From Pseudomonas sp. NFIX28 (GTDB lineage: Bacteria > Pseudomonadota > Gammaproteobacteria > Pseudomonadales > Pseudomonadaceae), in assembly GCF_900107395.1 (NCBI RefSeq), contig NZ_FNPW01000004.1, positions 248,001-312,000 on the forward strand: a stretch of 64,000 bases of DNA, written 5' to 3'. Shown piece by piece: positions 1 through 8,034 of this stretch. Numbering within the stretch: the stretch's first letter is position 1; each line of letters opens with the position of its first letter. Below the pieces are notes generated by a model, which was given only the letters and a program-made list of their open reading frames with translations, did not search any database and was not told the DNA's origin. Position numbers and translations under genes: made by a program.

Positions 1-20
1 AGCGAAGCTTGCTCGCGATG
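1..20. repeat. Partial REP-like palindromic repeat at the window edge
   Basis: The first bases match one arm of the Pseudomonas intergenic palindromic (REP/REPIN) family, of which a full-length relative lies at 12354-12440. The element is cut by the window start, so its partner arm cannot be seen. It lies just downstream of the patatin gene stop, which is a usual place for such repeats. Confidence 0.45.
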
Positions 21-25
21 TTCTT

Positions 26-1198
26 TCAGGCCGTCGCGACCTCTGCCGCCAACCCCAGGAACCGCCGCAATTCGTCGCGCTTGGCCAAGGCATCGCTGCG
101 CCCCAGCTCGATCAACTCGCTGCAATATCCCGACTCGAACAACAGGTAACTCAGGACCCCGGCGCCGCTGGTCTTGGTCGCCCCCGGACCGCGCAGAAAC
201 AAGCGCAATGCCGCCGGCAATTCATGCCGGTGACGCGCGGCGATTTCATCGATCGGCTGGCTGGGCGCGATCACCAGCACCTCCACCGGCGCCACGCCCA
301 AAGCGCGAACCGGCGTGCCCGACGGCAGCAAGTGACTGAACTGGTTAAGCCGCTGCAACAGTTCGATGTCACTTTCCAGGCTGTCAATGAAAGTACTGTT
401 GAGCATGTGGCCACCGATCTGCGCCAGCGTCGGCTGCTGCCCGGTGTAGGTGCGTTGCTGGGGCACCTGGGGATCGACGCCACGGGGGTTGCCGCTGACC
501 CCGACCACCAGCACCCGGCTGGCTCCCAGGTGCAACGCCGGACTGATGGGGGCCGATTGGCGCACCGCACCGTCGCCGAAATATTCCTGGTCGATTTTCA
601 CCGGCGCGAACAACAGCGGGATCGCCGAACTGGCGAGCAAGTGCTCAACCGTGAGCTCGGTGGGCTGGCCGATCCGTCGATGGCGCAGCCAGGCATCAAT
701 GGTGCCGCCGCCCTGGTAGAAGGTCACCGCCTGGCCCGACTCATAACCGAAGGCCGTAACCGCCACTGCCTGCAGGTGCTTTTGCGCAATGGCCTGGCGA
801 ATACCGGACAGCTGCAATTTATCGTTCAACAATTGCCGCAGCGGCGAACTGTTAAGCAGCGCCACCGGCACCTGCGCGCCCAGGCCAAGCAGGCTGTGGC
901 CGACGAACCGGGTGGCCTGGCGGATCACCCCAGGCCAGTCGCTGCGAATCACCTGATGGCTGCGAAAGCCCTGCCAGAACGCCGTCAGACGCTCGATGGC
1001 GGCAGTGAAATCCAGCGCGCCGCTGGCCAGGCTGACCGCGTTGATCGCCCCGGCCGAGGTCCCGACGATCACCGGAAAGGGATTGCTCGCCCCCGCCGGC
1101 AGCAACTCGGCAATCGCCGCCAGCACCCCCACCTGATACGCCGCACGAGCCCCGCCGCCGGAAAGAATCAATCCTGTGACCGGTTCCGCTGGGCTCAT
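26..1198 (-). CDS. Patatin-like phospholipase family protein
   Basis: A 390-residue patatin-domain serine hydrolase, expected to cleave acyl esters of phospholipids. The oxyanion glycine-rich loop GGGARAAYQ (residues 14-22), the nucleophile elbow GTSAG with Ser48, and a later FGDGA segment supplying the catalytic Asp are all visible, giving the Ser-Asp dyad. There is no signal peptide, so a cytosolic or membrane-peripheral location is likely. The start at 1198 is chosen because GGAGTG lies just upstream and the patatin fold begins there; the frame stays open further upstream but that part is not patatin-like. It lies downstream of, and in the same direction as, the lipid A acyltransferase gene. 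The natural substrate is not evident. Confidence 0.88.
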   Translation of the reverse strand: MSPAEPVTGLILSGGGARAAYQVGVLAAIAELLPAGASNPFPVIVGTSAGAINAVSLASGALDFTAAIERLTAFWQGFRSHQVIRSDWPGVIRQATRFVGHSLLGLGAQVPVALLNSSPLRQLLNDKLQLSGIRQAIAQKHLQAVAVTAFGYESGQAVTFYQGGGTIDAWLRHRRIGQPTELTVEHLLASSAIPLLFAPVKIDQEYFGDGAVRQSAPISPALHLGASRVLVVGVSGNPRGVDPQVPQQRTYTGQQPTLAQIGGHMLNSTFIDSLESDIELLQRLNQFSHLLPSGTPVRALGVAPVEVLVIAPSQPIDEIAARHRHELPAALRLFLRGPGATKTSGAGVLSYLLFESGYCSELIELGRSDALAKRDELRRFLGLAAEVATA

Positions 1199-1412
1199 CG
1201 CTACACTCCATGGCGCTGATAAAGGGTTTTCAGGGTTCTGTACGAAACGTTGGCAAGCGATGGGCAAAACCGGCGAGCAACGGCCAGGGCCGCGAGCGCC
1301 TTTAGCGGCCTGGATGAGCATTGGGAGCGGACCTGTTTACCAGCCTGCTTCGCGTGGCACCGCCGCTTCCCAGCGCGCAATTGTGTTTCGTACAGAGCCT
1401 AACGCGATAATT

Positions 1413-2345
1413 TCAACCGCGCTTCTTATACAGCTTCGGCTCGCCTGGCGGACGGCTCTTGAAGCGCCGGTGCGCCCACAGATACTGCTCCGGGCACTCG
1501 CGTAGCACCTCTTCGATCCAGCGGTTGATGCGCAGGCAATCGGCCTCTTCGGTCTCGCCCGGGAAACCCTCCAACGGCGGGTGAATCACCAGGCGATAAC
1601 CACTGCCGTCGGCCAGCCGCTGCTGAGTGAAAGGCACCACCAGGGCCTTGCCCAGGCGGGCAAATTTACTGGTAGCGGTGACCGTCGCCGCCTGGATGCC
1701 GAACAGCGGCACGAACACGCTTTGCTTGGCGCCGTAATCCTGGTCCGGCGCGTACCAGATGGCACGCCCGGCGCGCAGCAGCTTGAGCATGCCGCGCACG
1801 TCCTCACGTTCCACTGCCAGGGAGTCCAGGTTGTGCCGCTCGCGGCCACGGCGCTGGATGAAGTCGAACAGCGGGTTCTTGTGCTCGCGGTACATGCCGT
1901 CGATGGTGTGCTGCTGGCCCAGCAAGGCCGCGCCAATTTCCAGGGTGGTGAAGTGCAGGGCCATGAGGATCACGCCCTTGCCTTCCAGCTGCGCCTGCTT
2001 GAGGTGCTCCAGGCCTTCGACATGGGCCAGGCGCGCCAGGCGTGGCTTGGACCACCACCAGCTCATGGCCATTTCGAAAAAGGCGATGCCGGTGGAGGCG
2101 AAGTTCTCCTTGAGCAGGCGCTTGCGCTCGGCGGCGGACTTCTCGGGGAAACACAGCTCCAGGTTGCGCTTGGCGATCCGCCGGCGCTCGCCGGCCACCC
2201 GGTACATCAGCGCACCCAGGGCACGACCGATCCACAGCAGCAGCGGATAAGGCAGCTGGACCACCAGCCATAGCAGGCCCAGGCCCAGCCACAGCGGCCA
2301 GAAACGGGGATAAAGAAATGCAGCTCGAAAACGCGGGCGATCCAT
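1413..2345 (-). CDS. htrB: Lipid A biosynthesis late acyltransferase (HtrB/LpxL family)
   Basis: A 310-residue inner-membrane acyltransferase that would add a secondary lauroyl-type chain to lipid A from acyl-ACP. An N-terminal membrane segment (about residues 15-40) is followed by the family's HX4E catalytic motif, seen as HFTTLE. The basic C-terminal part matches the LpxL/LpxM family and the length is typical. P. aeruginosa has two such enzymes with different site specificity (HtrB1 and HtrB2); position beside minC suggests the HtrB2 type, by recalled synteny. The start at 2345 is preferred over an upstream in-frame one because the conserved protein begins there and a GGAA lies before it. 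It is divergent from minC. Confidence 0.9.
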   Translation of the reverse strand: MDRPRFRAAFLYPRFWPLWLGLGLLWLVVQLPYPLLLWIGRALGALMYRVAGERRRIAKRNLELCFPEKSAAERKRLLKENFASTGIAFFEMAMSWWWSKPRLARLAHVEGLEHLKQAQLEGKGVILMALHFTTLEIGAALLGQQHTIDGMYREHKNPLFDFIQRRGRERHNLDSLAVEREDVRGMLKLLRAGRAIWYAPDQDYGAKQSVFVPLFGIQAATVTATSKFARLGKALVVPFTQQRLADGSGYRLVIHPPLEGFPGETEEADCLRINRWIEEVLRECPEQYLWAHRRFKSRPPGEPKLYKKRG

Positions 2346-2467
2346 TACAGATTCCGGACAGACAACAAGGTCGCGCATTCTACATCGGTTCGACCCGGCT
2401 TGCGGCCCGCGGGCGTTCTCGTTATAAGTCTCGGCACTTTTAGTGACAAGCCGCTTTAATGCCGACC

Positions 2468-3205
2468 ATGAGCCAAACCGAATCGCAAGACCTGGATCCT
2501 GTGTTCCAGTTGAAGGGCAGCATGCTGGCCATCACCGTGCTGGAACTGGCCCGAAACGACCTCGAAGGCCTCGATCGCCAACTGGCGGCGAAGGTCGCGC
2601 AAGCCCCGAATTTCTTCAGCAACGCCCCGCTGGTACTGGCCCTGGACAAACTGCCGGCCAGCGAAGGCGCCGTCGACCTGCCCGGCCTGATGCGTGTCTG
2701 CCGTCACCATGGCCTGCGCACCCTGGCGATCCGCGCCAGCCGCATCGAAGACATCGCCGCCGCGATCGCCGTCGACCTGCCCGTCCTGCCGCCGTCCGGC
2801 GCCCGTGAACGCCCGCTCGAGCCGCAGGAAAACGAGGCCCGGAAAAAGCCGGAAAAACCGCCTGAGCCGACCATCAAGCCAACCCGGATCATCACTTCGC
2901 CAGTACGTGGCGGGCAGCAAATCTATGCCCAGGGTGGCGATCTGGTAGTCACTTCCTCGGTCAGTCCGGGTGCGGAACTTCTCGCCGATGGCAACATCCA
3001 TGTATACGGCCCGATGCGCGGCCGGGCGCTGGCCGGGGTCAAGGGTGATACCAAGGCGCGGATTTTCTGTCAGCAATTGAGCGCTGAACTGGTGTCCATC
3101 GCCGGCCAGTACAAGGTTTCCGAGGACTTGCGGCGCGATCCTTTGTGGGGGGCCGGAGTCCAGGTCAGCCTGTCGGGTGACGTGTTGAACATCACACGTC
3201 TTTAA
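2468..3205 (+). CDS. minC: Septum site-determining protein MinC
   Basis: The FtsZ-assembly inhibitor of the Min system, about 245 residues. The N-terminal domain (about 1-105) carries the [14 protein letters not shown] strand region. A proline/charged linker leads to the C-terminal beta-helix that binds MinD and the membrane, seen as [17 protein letters not shown] and the end [13 protein letters not shown]. Two in-frame ATGs exist, at 2459 and 2468; neither has a strong ribosome site, and 2468 gives the usual family N-terminus. The first gene of minCDE, separated from minD by 168 bp, so minDE may also be transcribed separately. Confidence 0.96.
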   Translation: MSQTESQDLDPVFQLKGSMLAITVLELARNDLEGLDRQLAAKVAQAPNFFSNAPLVLALDKLPASEGAVDLPGLMRVCRHHGLRTLAIRASRIEDIAAAIAVDLPVLPPSGARERPLEPQENEARKKPEKPPEPTIKPTRIITSPVRGGQQIYAQGGDLVVTSSVSPGAELLADGNIHVYGPMRGRALAGVKGDTKARIFCQQLSAELVSIAGQYKVSEDLRRDPLWGAGVQVSLSGDVLNITRL

Positions 3206-3373
3206 CGGATACTGCCGCATTTTCCAAGCATCTCTAAAACATAGCGAAAACGGCTCAAACGAAGTGGGAGCAGGTGTTTACCGACCTCCAGCCAAGGCTG
3301 TCCGACTGCAGTAGTTTTTCAAAGAGATGTTTTTCAGGGGCTAAAAGTCCTTTTTCCTTAGGGGTGAAACACC

Positions 3374-4186
3374 TTGGCCAAGATTCTCGTGGTTACATCC
3401 GGCAAGGGTGGTGTGGGTAAGACCACCACCAGCGCCGCTATCGGTACCGGCCTCGCTCTGCGCGGCCACAAAACTGTCATCGTCGACTTCGACGTCGGCT
3501 TGCGTAACCTCGACCTGATCATGGGTTGCGAACGTCGCGTGGTGTATGACTTCGTCAATGTGGTCAATGGCGAAGCCAACCTGCAGCAAGCCCTGATCAA
3601 AGACAAGCGCCTGGAAAACCTCTACGTACTGGCCGCCAGCCAGACCCGCGACAAAGACGCGCTGACCCAGGAAGGCGTGGAAAAAGTGCTGATGGAGCTC
3701 AAGGAGACCTTCGAATTCGTGGTCTGCGACTCCCCTGCCGGTATCGAGAAAGGCGCCCACCTGGCCATGTACTTCGCCGACGAAGCGATTGTCGTGACCA
3801 ACCCGGAAGTCTCCTCGGTACGTGACTCCGACCGCATGCTGGGCCTGCTGGCCAGCAAATCCAAGCGCGCGGAGAACGGTGAAGACCCGATCAAGGAACA
3901 CCTGCTGCTGACCCGCTACAACCCTTCGCGTGTCAGCAACGGCGAAATGCTGGGCGTCGAAGACGTCAAAGAAATTCTCGCAGTAACGCTGCTGGGCGTG
4001 ATTCCAGAATCCCAGGCAGTACTCAAGGCTTCCAACCAAGGCGTTCCGGTGATTCTCGATGACCAGAGCGACGCCGGCCAGGCGTACAGCGATGCTGTCG
4101 ACCGTCTGCTGGGTAAAACCGTGGAACACCGGTTCCTTGATGTTGAGAAGAAGGGATTCTTCGAGCGCCTGTTTGGAGGTAGGTAA
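3374..4186 (+). CDS. minD: Septum site-determining ATPase MinD
   Basis: A 270-residue deviant Walker A ATPase (ParA/MinD superfamily) that recruits MinC to the polar membrane and is released by MinE. The motif [15 protein letters not shown] starts at residue 10, with switch regions [12 protein letters not shown] and [11 protein letters not shown]. The C-terminal [12 protein letters not shown] is the amphipathic membrane-targeting helix. The initiator is TTG, preceded by AGGGGT at good spacing; no upstream ATG fits. The stop codon shares its last base with the ATG of minE, which implies translational coupling. Confidence 0.98.
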   Translation: MAKILVVTSGKGGVGKTTTSAAIGTGLALRGHKTVIVDFDVGLRNLDLIMGCERRVVYDFVNVVNGEANLQQALIKDKRLENLYVLAASQTRDKDALTQEGVEKVLMELKETFEFVVCDSPAGIEKGAHLAMYFADEAIVVTNPEVSSVRDSDRMLGLLASKSKRAENGEDPIKEHLLLTRYNPSRVSNGEMLGVEDVKEILAVTLLGVIPESQAVLKASNQGVPVILDDQSDAGQAYSDAVDRLLGKTVEHRFLDVEKKGFFERLFGGR

Positions 4187-4440
4187 TGAATCTTTTTGAC
4201 TTCTTTCGTGCCAGCAAAAAAGTAAGCACCGCGTCGGTAGCGAAAGAGCGTCTACAGATCATCGTGGCGCATGAACGCGGCCAACGCACTACCCCTGATT
4301 ACTTGCCTGCCTTGCAGAAGGAACTGGTGGAAGTAATCCGCAAGTACGTCAATATCGGGTCCGATGACGTGCATGTTGCGCTGGAAAACCAGGGCAGCTG
4401 CTCGATCCTGGAACTCAATATCACCCTGCCTGATCGCTGA
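4186..4440 (+). CDS. minE: Cell division topological specificity factor MinE
   Basis: An 84-residue protein that stimulates MinD ATPase and drives pole-to-pole oscillation. The N-terminal membrane-targeting segment [12 protein letters not shown] is followed by the anti-MinCD region and the topological specificity domain ending in [10 protein letters not shown]. The ATG overlaps the minD stop (TAATG) with a strong GGAGG ribosome site inside the minD end, so the two are coupled. Family length is standard. Confidence 0.97.
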   Translation: MNLFDFFRASKKVSTASVAKERLQIIVAHERGQRTTPDYLPALQKELVEVIRKYVNIGSDDVHVALENQGSCSILELNITLPDR

Positions 4441-4458
4441 TCGACCAGGCTGGAGCCA

Positions 4459-4531
4459 CGGCGGCTCGATCCCTCGGTTTTTCTACGGGAGCACACATGC
4501 TCCTGTAGAAGCCGGGTCGATCGAGCCGCCG
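4459..4531. repeat. Nested palindromic element between minE and rluA
   Basis: Two nested inverted repeats fill the gap. Outer 13-bp arms at 4459-4471 and 4519-4531 are perfect complements. Inner arms of about 13 bp at 4481-4493 and 4498-4510 pair with one G-U step around a 4-nt loop. Together they can fold into one long hairpin of REPIN-like design. It could terminate minCDE or act as a processing site, but there is no T-run, so intrinsic termination is not supported. Confidence 0.75.
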
Positions 4532-4557
4532 TTGGCGTTTGTTACGAGGCTGTTTTA

Positions 4558-5193
4558 ATGCCGCTGTCGAATATCCGCATCATTCACCAGGACGCCGCCG
4601 TGCTGGTGGTGGACAAGCCCACCCTGCTGCTCTCCGTGCCCGGCCGGGCCGATGACAACAAGGATTGCCTGATCACCCGCCTGCAGGAAAACGGCTACCC
4701 GGAAGCCCGCATCGTGCATCGGTTGGACTGGGAAACCTCCGGCATCATCCTGCTGGCCCGCGACCCCGATACCCATCGCGAACTGTCCCGGCAATTTCAC
4801 GACCGCGAGACCGAAAAAGCCTACACCGCCCTGTGCTGGGGCCAGCCGGAACTGGACAGCGGCAGCATCGACCTGCCACTGCGCTACGACCCGCCGACCA
4901 AACCGCGGCACGTGGTGGACCACGAATTCGGCAAGAACGCCCTGACCTTCTGGCGCGTGCTGGAACGCTGCGGCGACTGGTGCCGCGTCGAGCTGACCCC
5001 GATCACCGGGCGCTCGCACCAGTTGCGGGTGCATATGCTGTCCATCGGCCATCCGCTGCTGGGCGACGGCCTGTACGCGCATCCGCAAGCGCTGGCCGCC
5101 TGGCCACGCCTGTGCCTGCACGCCAGCATGCTCAGCTTCACCCATCCGCAGAGTGGCGAACGCCTGCGCTTCGAATGCCCGGCGCCATTCTGA
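4558..5193 (+). CDS. rluA: RluA-family rRNA/tRNA pseudouridine synthase
   Basis: A 211-residue pseudouridine synthase. Motif II HRLDWETSGIILLARD contains the catalytic Asp (HRLD). The substrate-loop region ITGRSHQLRVHM and the short length without an S4 domain match RluA, which in E. coli modifies 23S rRNA U746 and tRNA U32. Position after minE agrees with other Pseudomonas as I recall them. The start ATG follows an intergenic hairpin element; no clear ribosome site is seen. Confidence 0.9.
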   Translation: MPLSNIRIIHQDAAVLVVDKPTLLLSVPGRADDNKDCLITRLQENGYPEARIVHRLDWETSGIILLARDPDTHRELSRQFHDRETEKAYTALCWGQPELDSGSIDLPLRYDPPTKPRHVVDHEFGKNALTFWRVLERCGDWCRVELTPITGRSHQLRVHMLSIGHPLLGDGLYAHPQALAAWPRLCLHASMLSFTHPQSGERLRFECPAPF

Positions 5194-5347
5194 TCGAGAG
5201 CGGCCACCGTAGCGGGACGCCCCTCCGCCGAGGGGCTCACCCAGGAAAAATCCGATCGAGAATTAAGACTAATCCGAATAATTTGTTATGAGTTTGTGAA
5301 AAAAATATTAAAATAATGGCCATTCGACATTAAGGCAGGAAGCCCCC

Positions 5348-6184
5348 GTGCTCAGCAGTCAGCCATTTCAACGCGATTACCCCTTCACCTTCTGCTTCCT
5401 GAATACCACCCTGCATCTTCGCGAAAAACCTTCGGCAGACGCCCGCACAGCCCTCGAACAACTCATCCGCCAACGTCACGACCACAAACAGACCCGCGCC
5501 AGTACTCCCTTGGCGACCGGCGAGATACCGCTGTTCGCCAAGGTACAGCCCCTGGATACGCTCAAGGCGAAAGTTCGCGTCACCCTGGGCAAACCCCAGC
5601 GCAACGGTCGCTTCGACTGGCCGCTGGAAGAGCTGTTCAACACTGTCGAAGCCCAGCGACGCGGCGTACAGATGTCCGACCTTGAAGGATTCGGCTATAC
5701 CCGGGACCGCCTGGGACTGGTACAGGAATACTTCATCATTACCCGCCTGCTGGATGATTACGTCGACGGCGTACAGTGGTTGCGCAACAACCCGGACAAG
5801 ATCGAGCCTTTTATCCGCGATGCATTCGGCCTGTTGCACTCCCTCGCGCAAAAGAACATCACCCACATGGATTTCTGGGCCGGCAACATCATGATCAGCC
5901 CCCAGGCTCCGCTCAAGGCGATCGACTTCGAGAACTGCTTCGCGACCATCACGCCCCACGCCAGCGAAACCCTGGGTTTTCAGTTGGGTTTCTTCTATCG
6001 CCGGGAAGTCTACAAACTGATTACCGAAGCCCGATACGATGCGCTGGTGGAGGAATACCTCGATCAACTGCCGGGTATTTGCGCAGAGAAATTCAATGAG
6101 GTTTACCAGGCCAGCAAGCATGAATATGTGGGTCGCAAGCAACGCCGCGAAGTATTCCTCAAAGGCAACCTGATTACCGGTTGA
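5348..6184 (+). CDS. Lipopolysaccharide kinase (Kdo/WaaP, InaA-type) family protein
   Basis: A 278-residue eukaryote-like kinase fold of the WaaP/InaA type. Visible motifs are a candidate ATP-binding lysine in LFAKVQ, a helix-C-type Glu in the EELFNTVEAQ region, the catalytic loop HMDFWAGNI and the metal-binding DFE in AIDFENC. The family phosphorylates heptose or Kdo in lipopolysaccharide cores, but some members have other substrates, so the target is unproven. The start is GTG at 5348 after AGGA. The roughly 80 bp before it are distinctly AT-rich, unlike the neighbours, and probably hold its promoter; the gene interrupts the recalled rluA-apeB adjacency, which suggests a lineage-specific insertion. 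Confidence 0.72.
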   Translation: MLSSQPFQRDYPFTFCFLNTTLHLREKPSADARTALEQLIRQRHDHKQTRASTPLATGEIPLFAKVQPLDTLKAKVRVTLGKPQRNGRFDWPLEELFNTVEAQRRGVQMSDLEGFGYTRDRLGLVQEYFIITRLLDDYVDGVQWLRNNPDKIEPFIRDAFGLLHSLAQKNITHMDFWAGNIMISPQAPLKAIDFENCFATITPHASETLGFQLGFFYRREVYKLITEARYDALVEEYLDQLPGICAEKFNEVYQASKHEYVGRKQRREVFLKGNLITG

Positions 6185-6289
6185 GCCGTTTTCCCTGCCG
6201 CGACGAATGTTGTCTCCCTCAACGGCATTGCGCCTGCAATGCCGCGAGCCGATACGGTAAACTCGCGCCACTGCTGTCTGGAGTTACTT

Positions 6290-7579
6290 ATGCGCGAAGA
6301 GTTGAACCAGGGCCTGATCGACTTCCTCAAGGCCTCCCCTACCCCTTTCCATGCAACCGCCAGCCTCGTTCAACGCCTGGAGGCCGCGGGCTACCAGCGT
6401 CTCGACGAGCGCGAGCCGTGGACCACCGAAGCCAACGGCCGCTACTACGTCACCCGCAACGACTCCTCCATCGTGGCCGTCAAGCTGGGCCGGCATTCGC
6501 CGCTGCACGGCGGTATCCGCATGGTCGGCGCACACACCGACAGCCCGTGCCTGCGCGTCAAGCCGCAACCGGAGCTGCAACGCCAGGGCTTCTGGCAACT
6601 GGGCGTGGAAGTCTATGGCGGTGCCCTGCTGGCGCCCTGGTTCGACCGCGACCTGTCGCTGGCCGGTCGCGTCACCTTCCGTCGCGATGGCAAGGTCGAA
6701 AGCCAGCTGATCGACTTCAAGGCACCCATCGCGATCATCCCCAACCTGGCGATTCACCTCAATCGCGAAGCCAACCAGGGCTGGGCCATCAATGCCCAGA
6801 CCGAACTGCCGCCGATCCTCGCGCAATTCGCCGGTGACGAGCGGGTCGATTTCCGCGCGGTGCTGACCGACCAACTGGCCCGCGAACACGGCCTGAACGC
6901 CGATGTGGTGCTCGACTACGAGCTGAGTTTCTACGACACCCAAAGCGCGGCGGTGATCGGCCTGCATGGCGACTTCATCGCCGGCGCGCGCCTGGACAAC
7001 CTGCTGTCCTGCTACGCCGGCCTGCAAGCCTTGCTCAACGCCGACACCGAGGAAACCTGCGTTCTGGTCTGCAACGACCATGAAGAAGTCGGCTCCTGCT
7101 CGGCCTGCGGCGCCGACGGCCCGATGCTCGAGCAGACCCTGCGCCGCCTGCTGCCCGAAGGCGACGAATTCGTTCGCACCATCCAGAAATCGTTGCTGGT
7201 CTCGGCCGACAACGCCCATGGCGTGCACCCCAACTACGCCGACAAGCATGACGCCAACCATGGCCCGAAACTCAACGCCGGCCCGGTGATCAAGGTCAAC
7301 AGCAACCAGCGCTACGCCACCAACAGCGAAACCGCCGGTTTCTTCCGCCACCTGTGCATGGCCGAAGAAGTGCCAGTGCAAAGTTTCGTGGTGCGCAGCG
7401 ACATGGGCTGCGGCTCGACCATCGGCCCGATCACCGCCAGCCACCTGGGCGTGCGCACCGTGGATATCGGCCTGCCGACCTTTGCCATGCACTCGATCCG
7501 CGAACTGTGCGGCAGCCAGGACCTGGCTCATCTGGTGAAGGTATTGAGCGCGTTCTACGCCAGCCGCGACCTGCCGTAG
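6290..7579 (+). CDS. apeB: M18 family aminopeptidase
   Basis: A 429-residue zinc metallo-aminopeptidase of family M18 (aspartyl-aminopeptidase type), cytosolic. Metal ligands are seen in [14 protein letters not shown] (His, Asp), CNDHEEVGS (Glu-Glu) and the C-terminal MHSIRE. The segment [18 protein letters not shown] is typical of the family. The start at 6290 is chosen because GGAG lies 7 nt upstream and the conserved N-terminus [13 protein letters not shown] follows; the frame is open further upstream. Confidence 0.94.
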   Translation: MREELNQGLIDFLKASPTPFHATASLVQRLEAAGYQRLDEREPWTTEANGRYYVTRNDSSIVAVKLGRHSPLHGGIRMVGAHTDSPCLRVKPQPELQRQGFWQLGVEVYGGALLAPWFDRDLSLAGRVTFRRDGKVESQLIDFKAPIAIIPNLAIHLNREANQGWAINAQTELPPILAQFAGDERVDFRAVLTDQLAREHGLNADVVLDYELSFYDTQSAAVIGLHGDFIAGARLDNLLSCYAGLQALLNADTEETCVLVCNDHEEVGSCSACGADGPMLEQTLRRLLPEGDEFVRTIQKSLLVSADNAHGVHPNYADKHDANHGPKLNAGPVIKVNSNQRYATNSETAGFFRHLCMAEEVPVQSFVVRSDMGCGSTIGPITASHLGVRTVDIGLPTFAMHSIRELCGSQDLAHLVKVLSAFYASRDLP

Positions 7580-7588
7580 GCCTCGTGC

Positions 7589-7691
7589 AACCGCTGCCAC
7601 AGGCTGCGAAAAACCCGCAATGGGCTTCAGCGATCCCTGGATCCTGCGCCTGTTTCACGGGCGATCGCAGCCTCCGGCAGCGGCTATAAGG
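7589..7691. repeat. About 103-bp palindromic repeat, copy 1 of 3
   Basis: An imperfect long palindrome whose ends read CCGCTGCCacAGGCTGCGA and CGCAGCCtcCGGCAGCGG. The same element occurs at 16606-16710 (opposite orientation) and 31012-31116 (same orientation), all directly after a gene stop. The size and paired ends fit a REPIN, that is, two inverted REP units with a short middle. Confidence 0.8.
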
Positions 7692-7779
7692 GCGCTGAAT
7701 CATTTCTGATGCACATCAACCCGAACTCTGCCAAAGCCACCTAGACTTAGCAGCATCCTTCTCCGACAAGGCTGTCCCC

Positions 7780-7956
7780 ATGATCTCGATGTCTTCGTTC
7801 CATTCCATGCTCATTCCCATTCTGACGGGAATGATCCTGCTGGCCATCGGCTTCAACTTCCGCGACAAGAACGCCGGTGTATTCAGCATGTGGATCGGCA
7901 TGCTGCTGATCCTAGGCACCGTGGTGTACAAGATCCTCGCCAAACTCGCCGAATAA
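7780..7956 (+). CDS. Small membrane protein, 58 residues
   Basis: An open frame from ATG 7780 to TAA 7954-7956 with two hydrophobic segments, MLIPILTGMILLAIGF (about residues 10-25) and SMWIGMLLILGTVVY (about 36-50), separated by a short polar turn RDKNAG. This is a helical hairpin. No clear Shine-Dalgarno sequence precedes it. Codon choice is GC-ending as in neighbouring genes, which supports coding. I do not recognise a named family. It lies between the repeat after apeB and the mechanosensitive channel gene, in the same direction. Confidence 0.65.
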   Translation: MISMSSFHSMLIPILTGMILLAIGFNFRDKNAGVFSMWIGMLLILGTVVYKILAKLAE

Positions 7957-8034
7957 ATGCGCCATCCAGGCTCGCATTGGTTTTAGCTGCCTCGTACACT
8001 CGGTCGATCCGCTTTTTCTGAGGTTGACCGCCTA

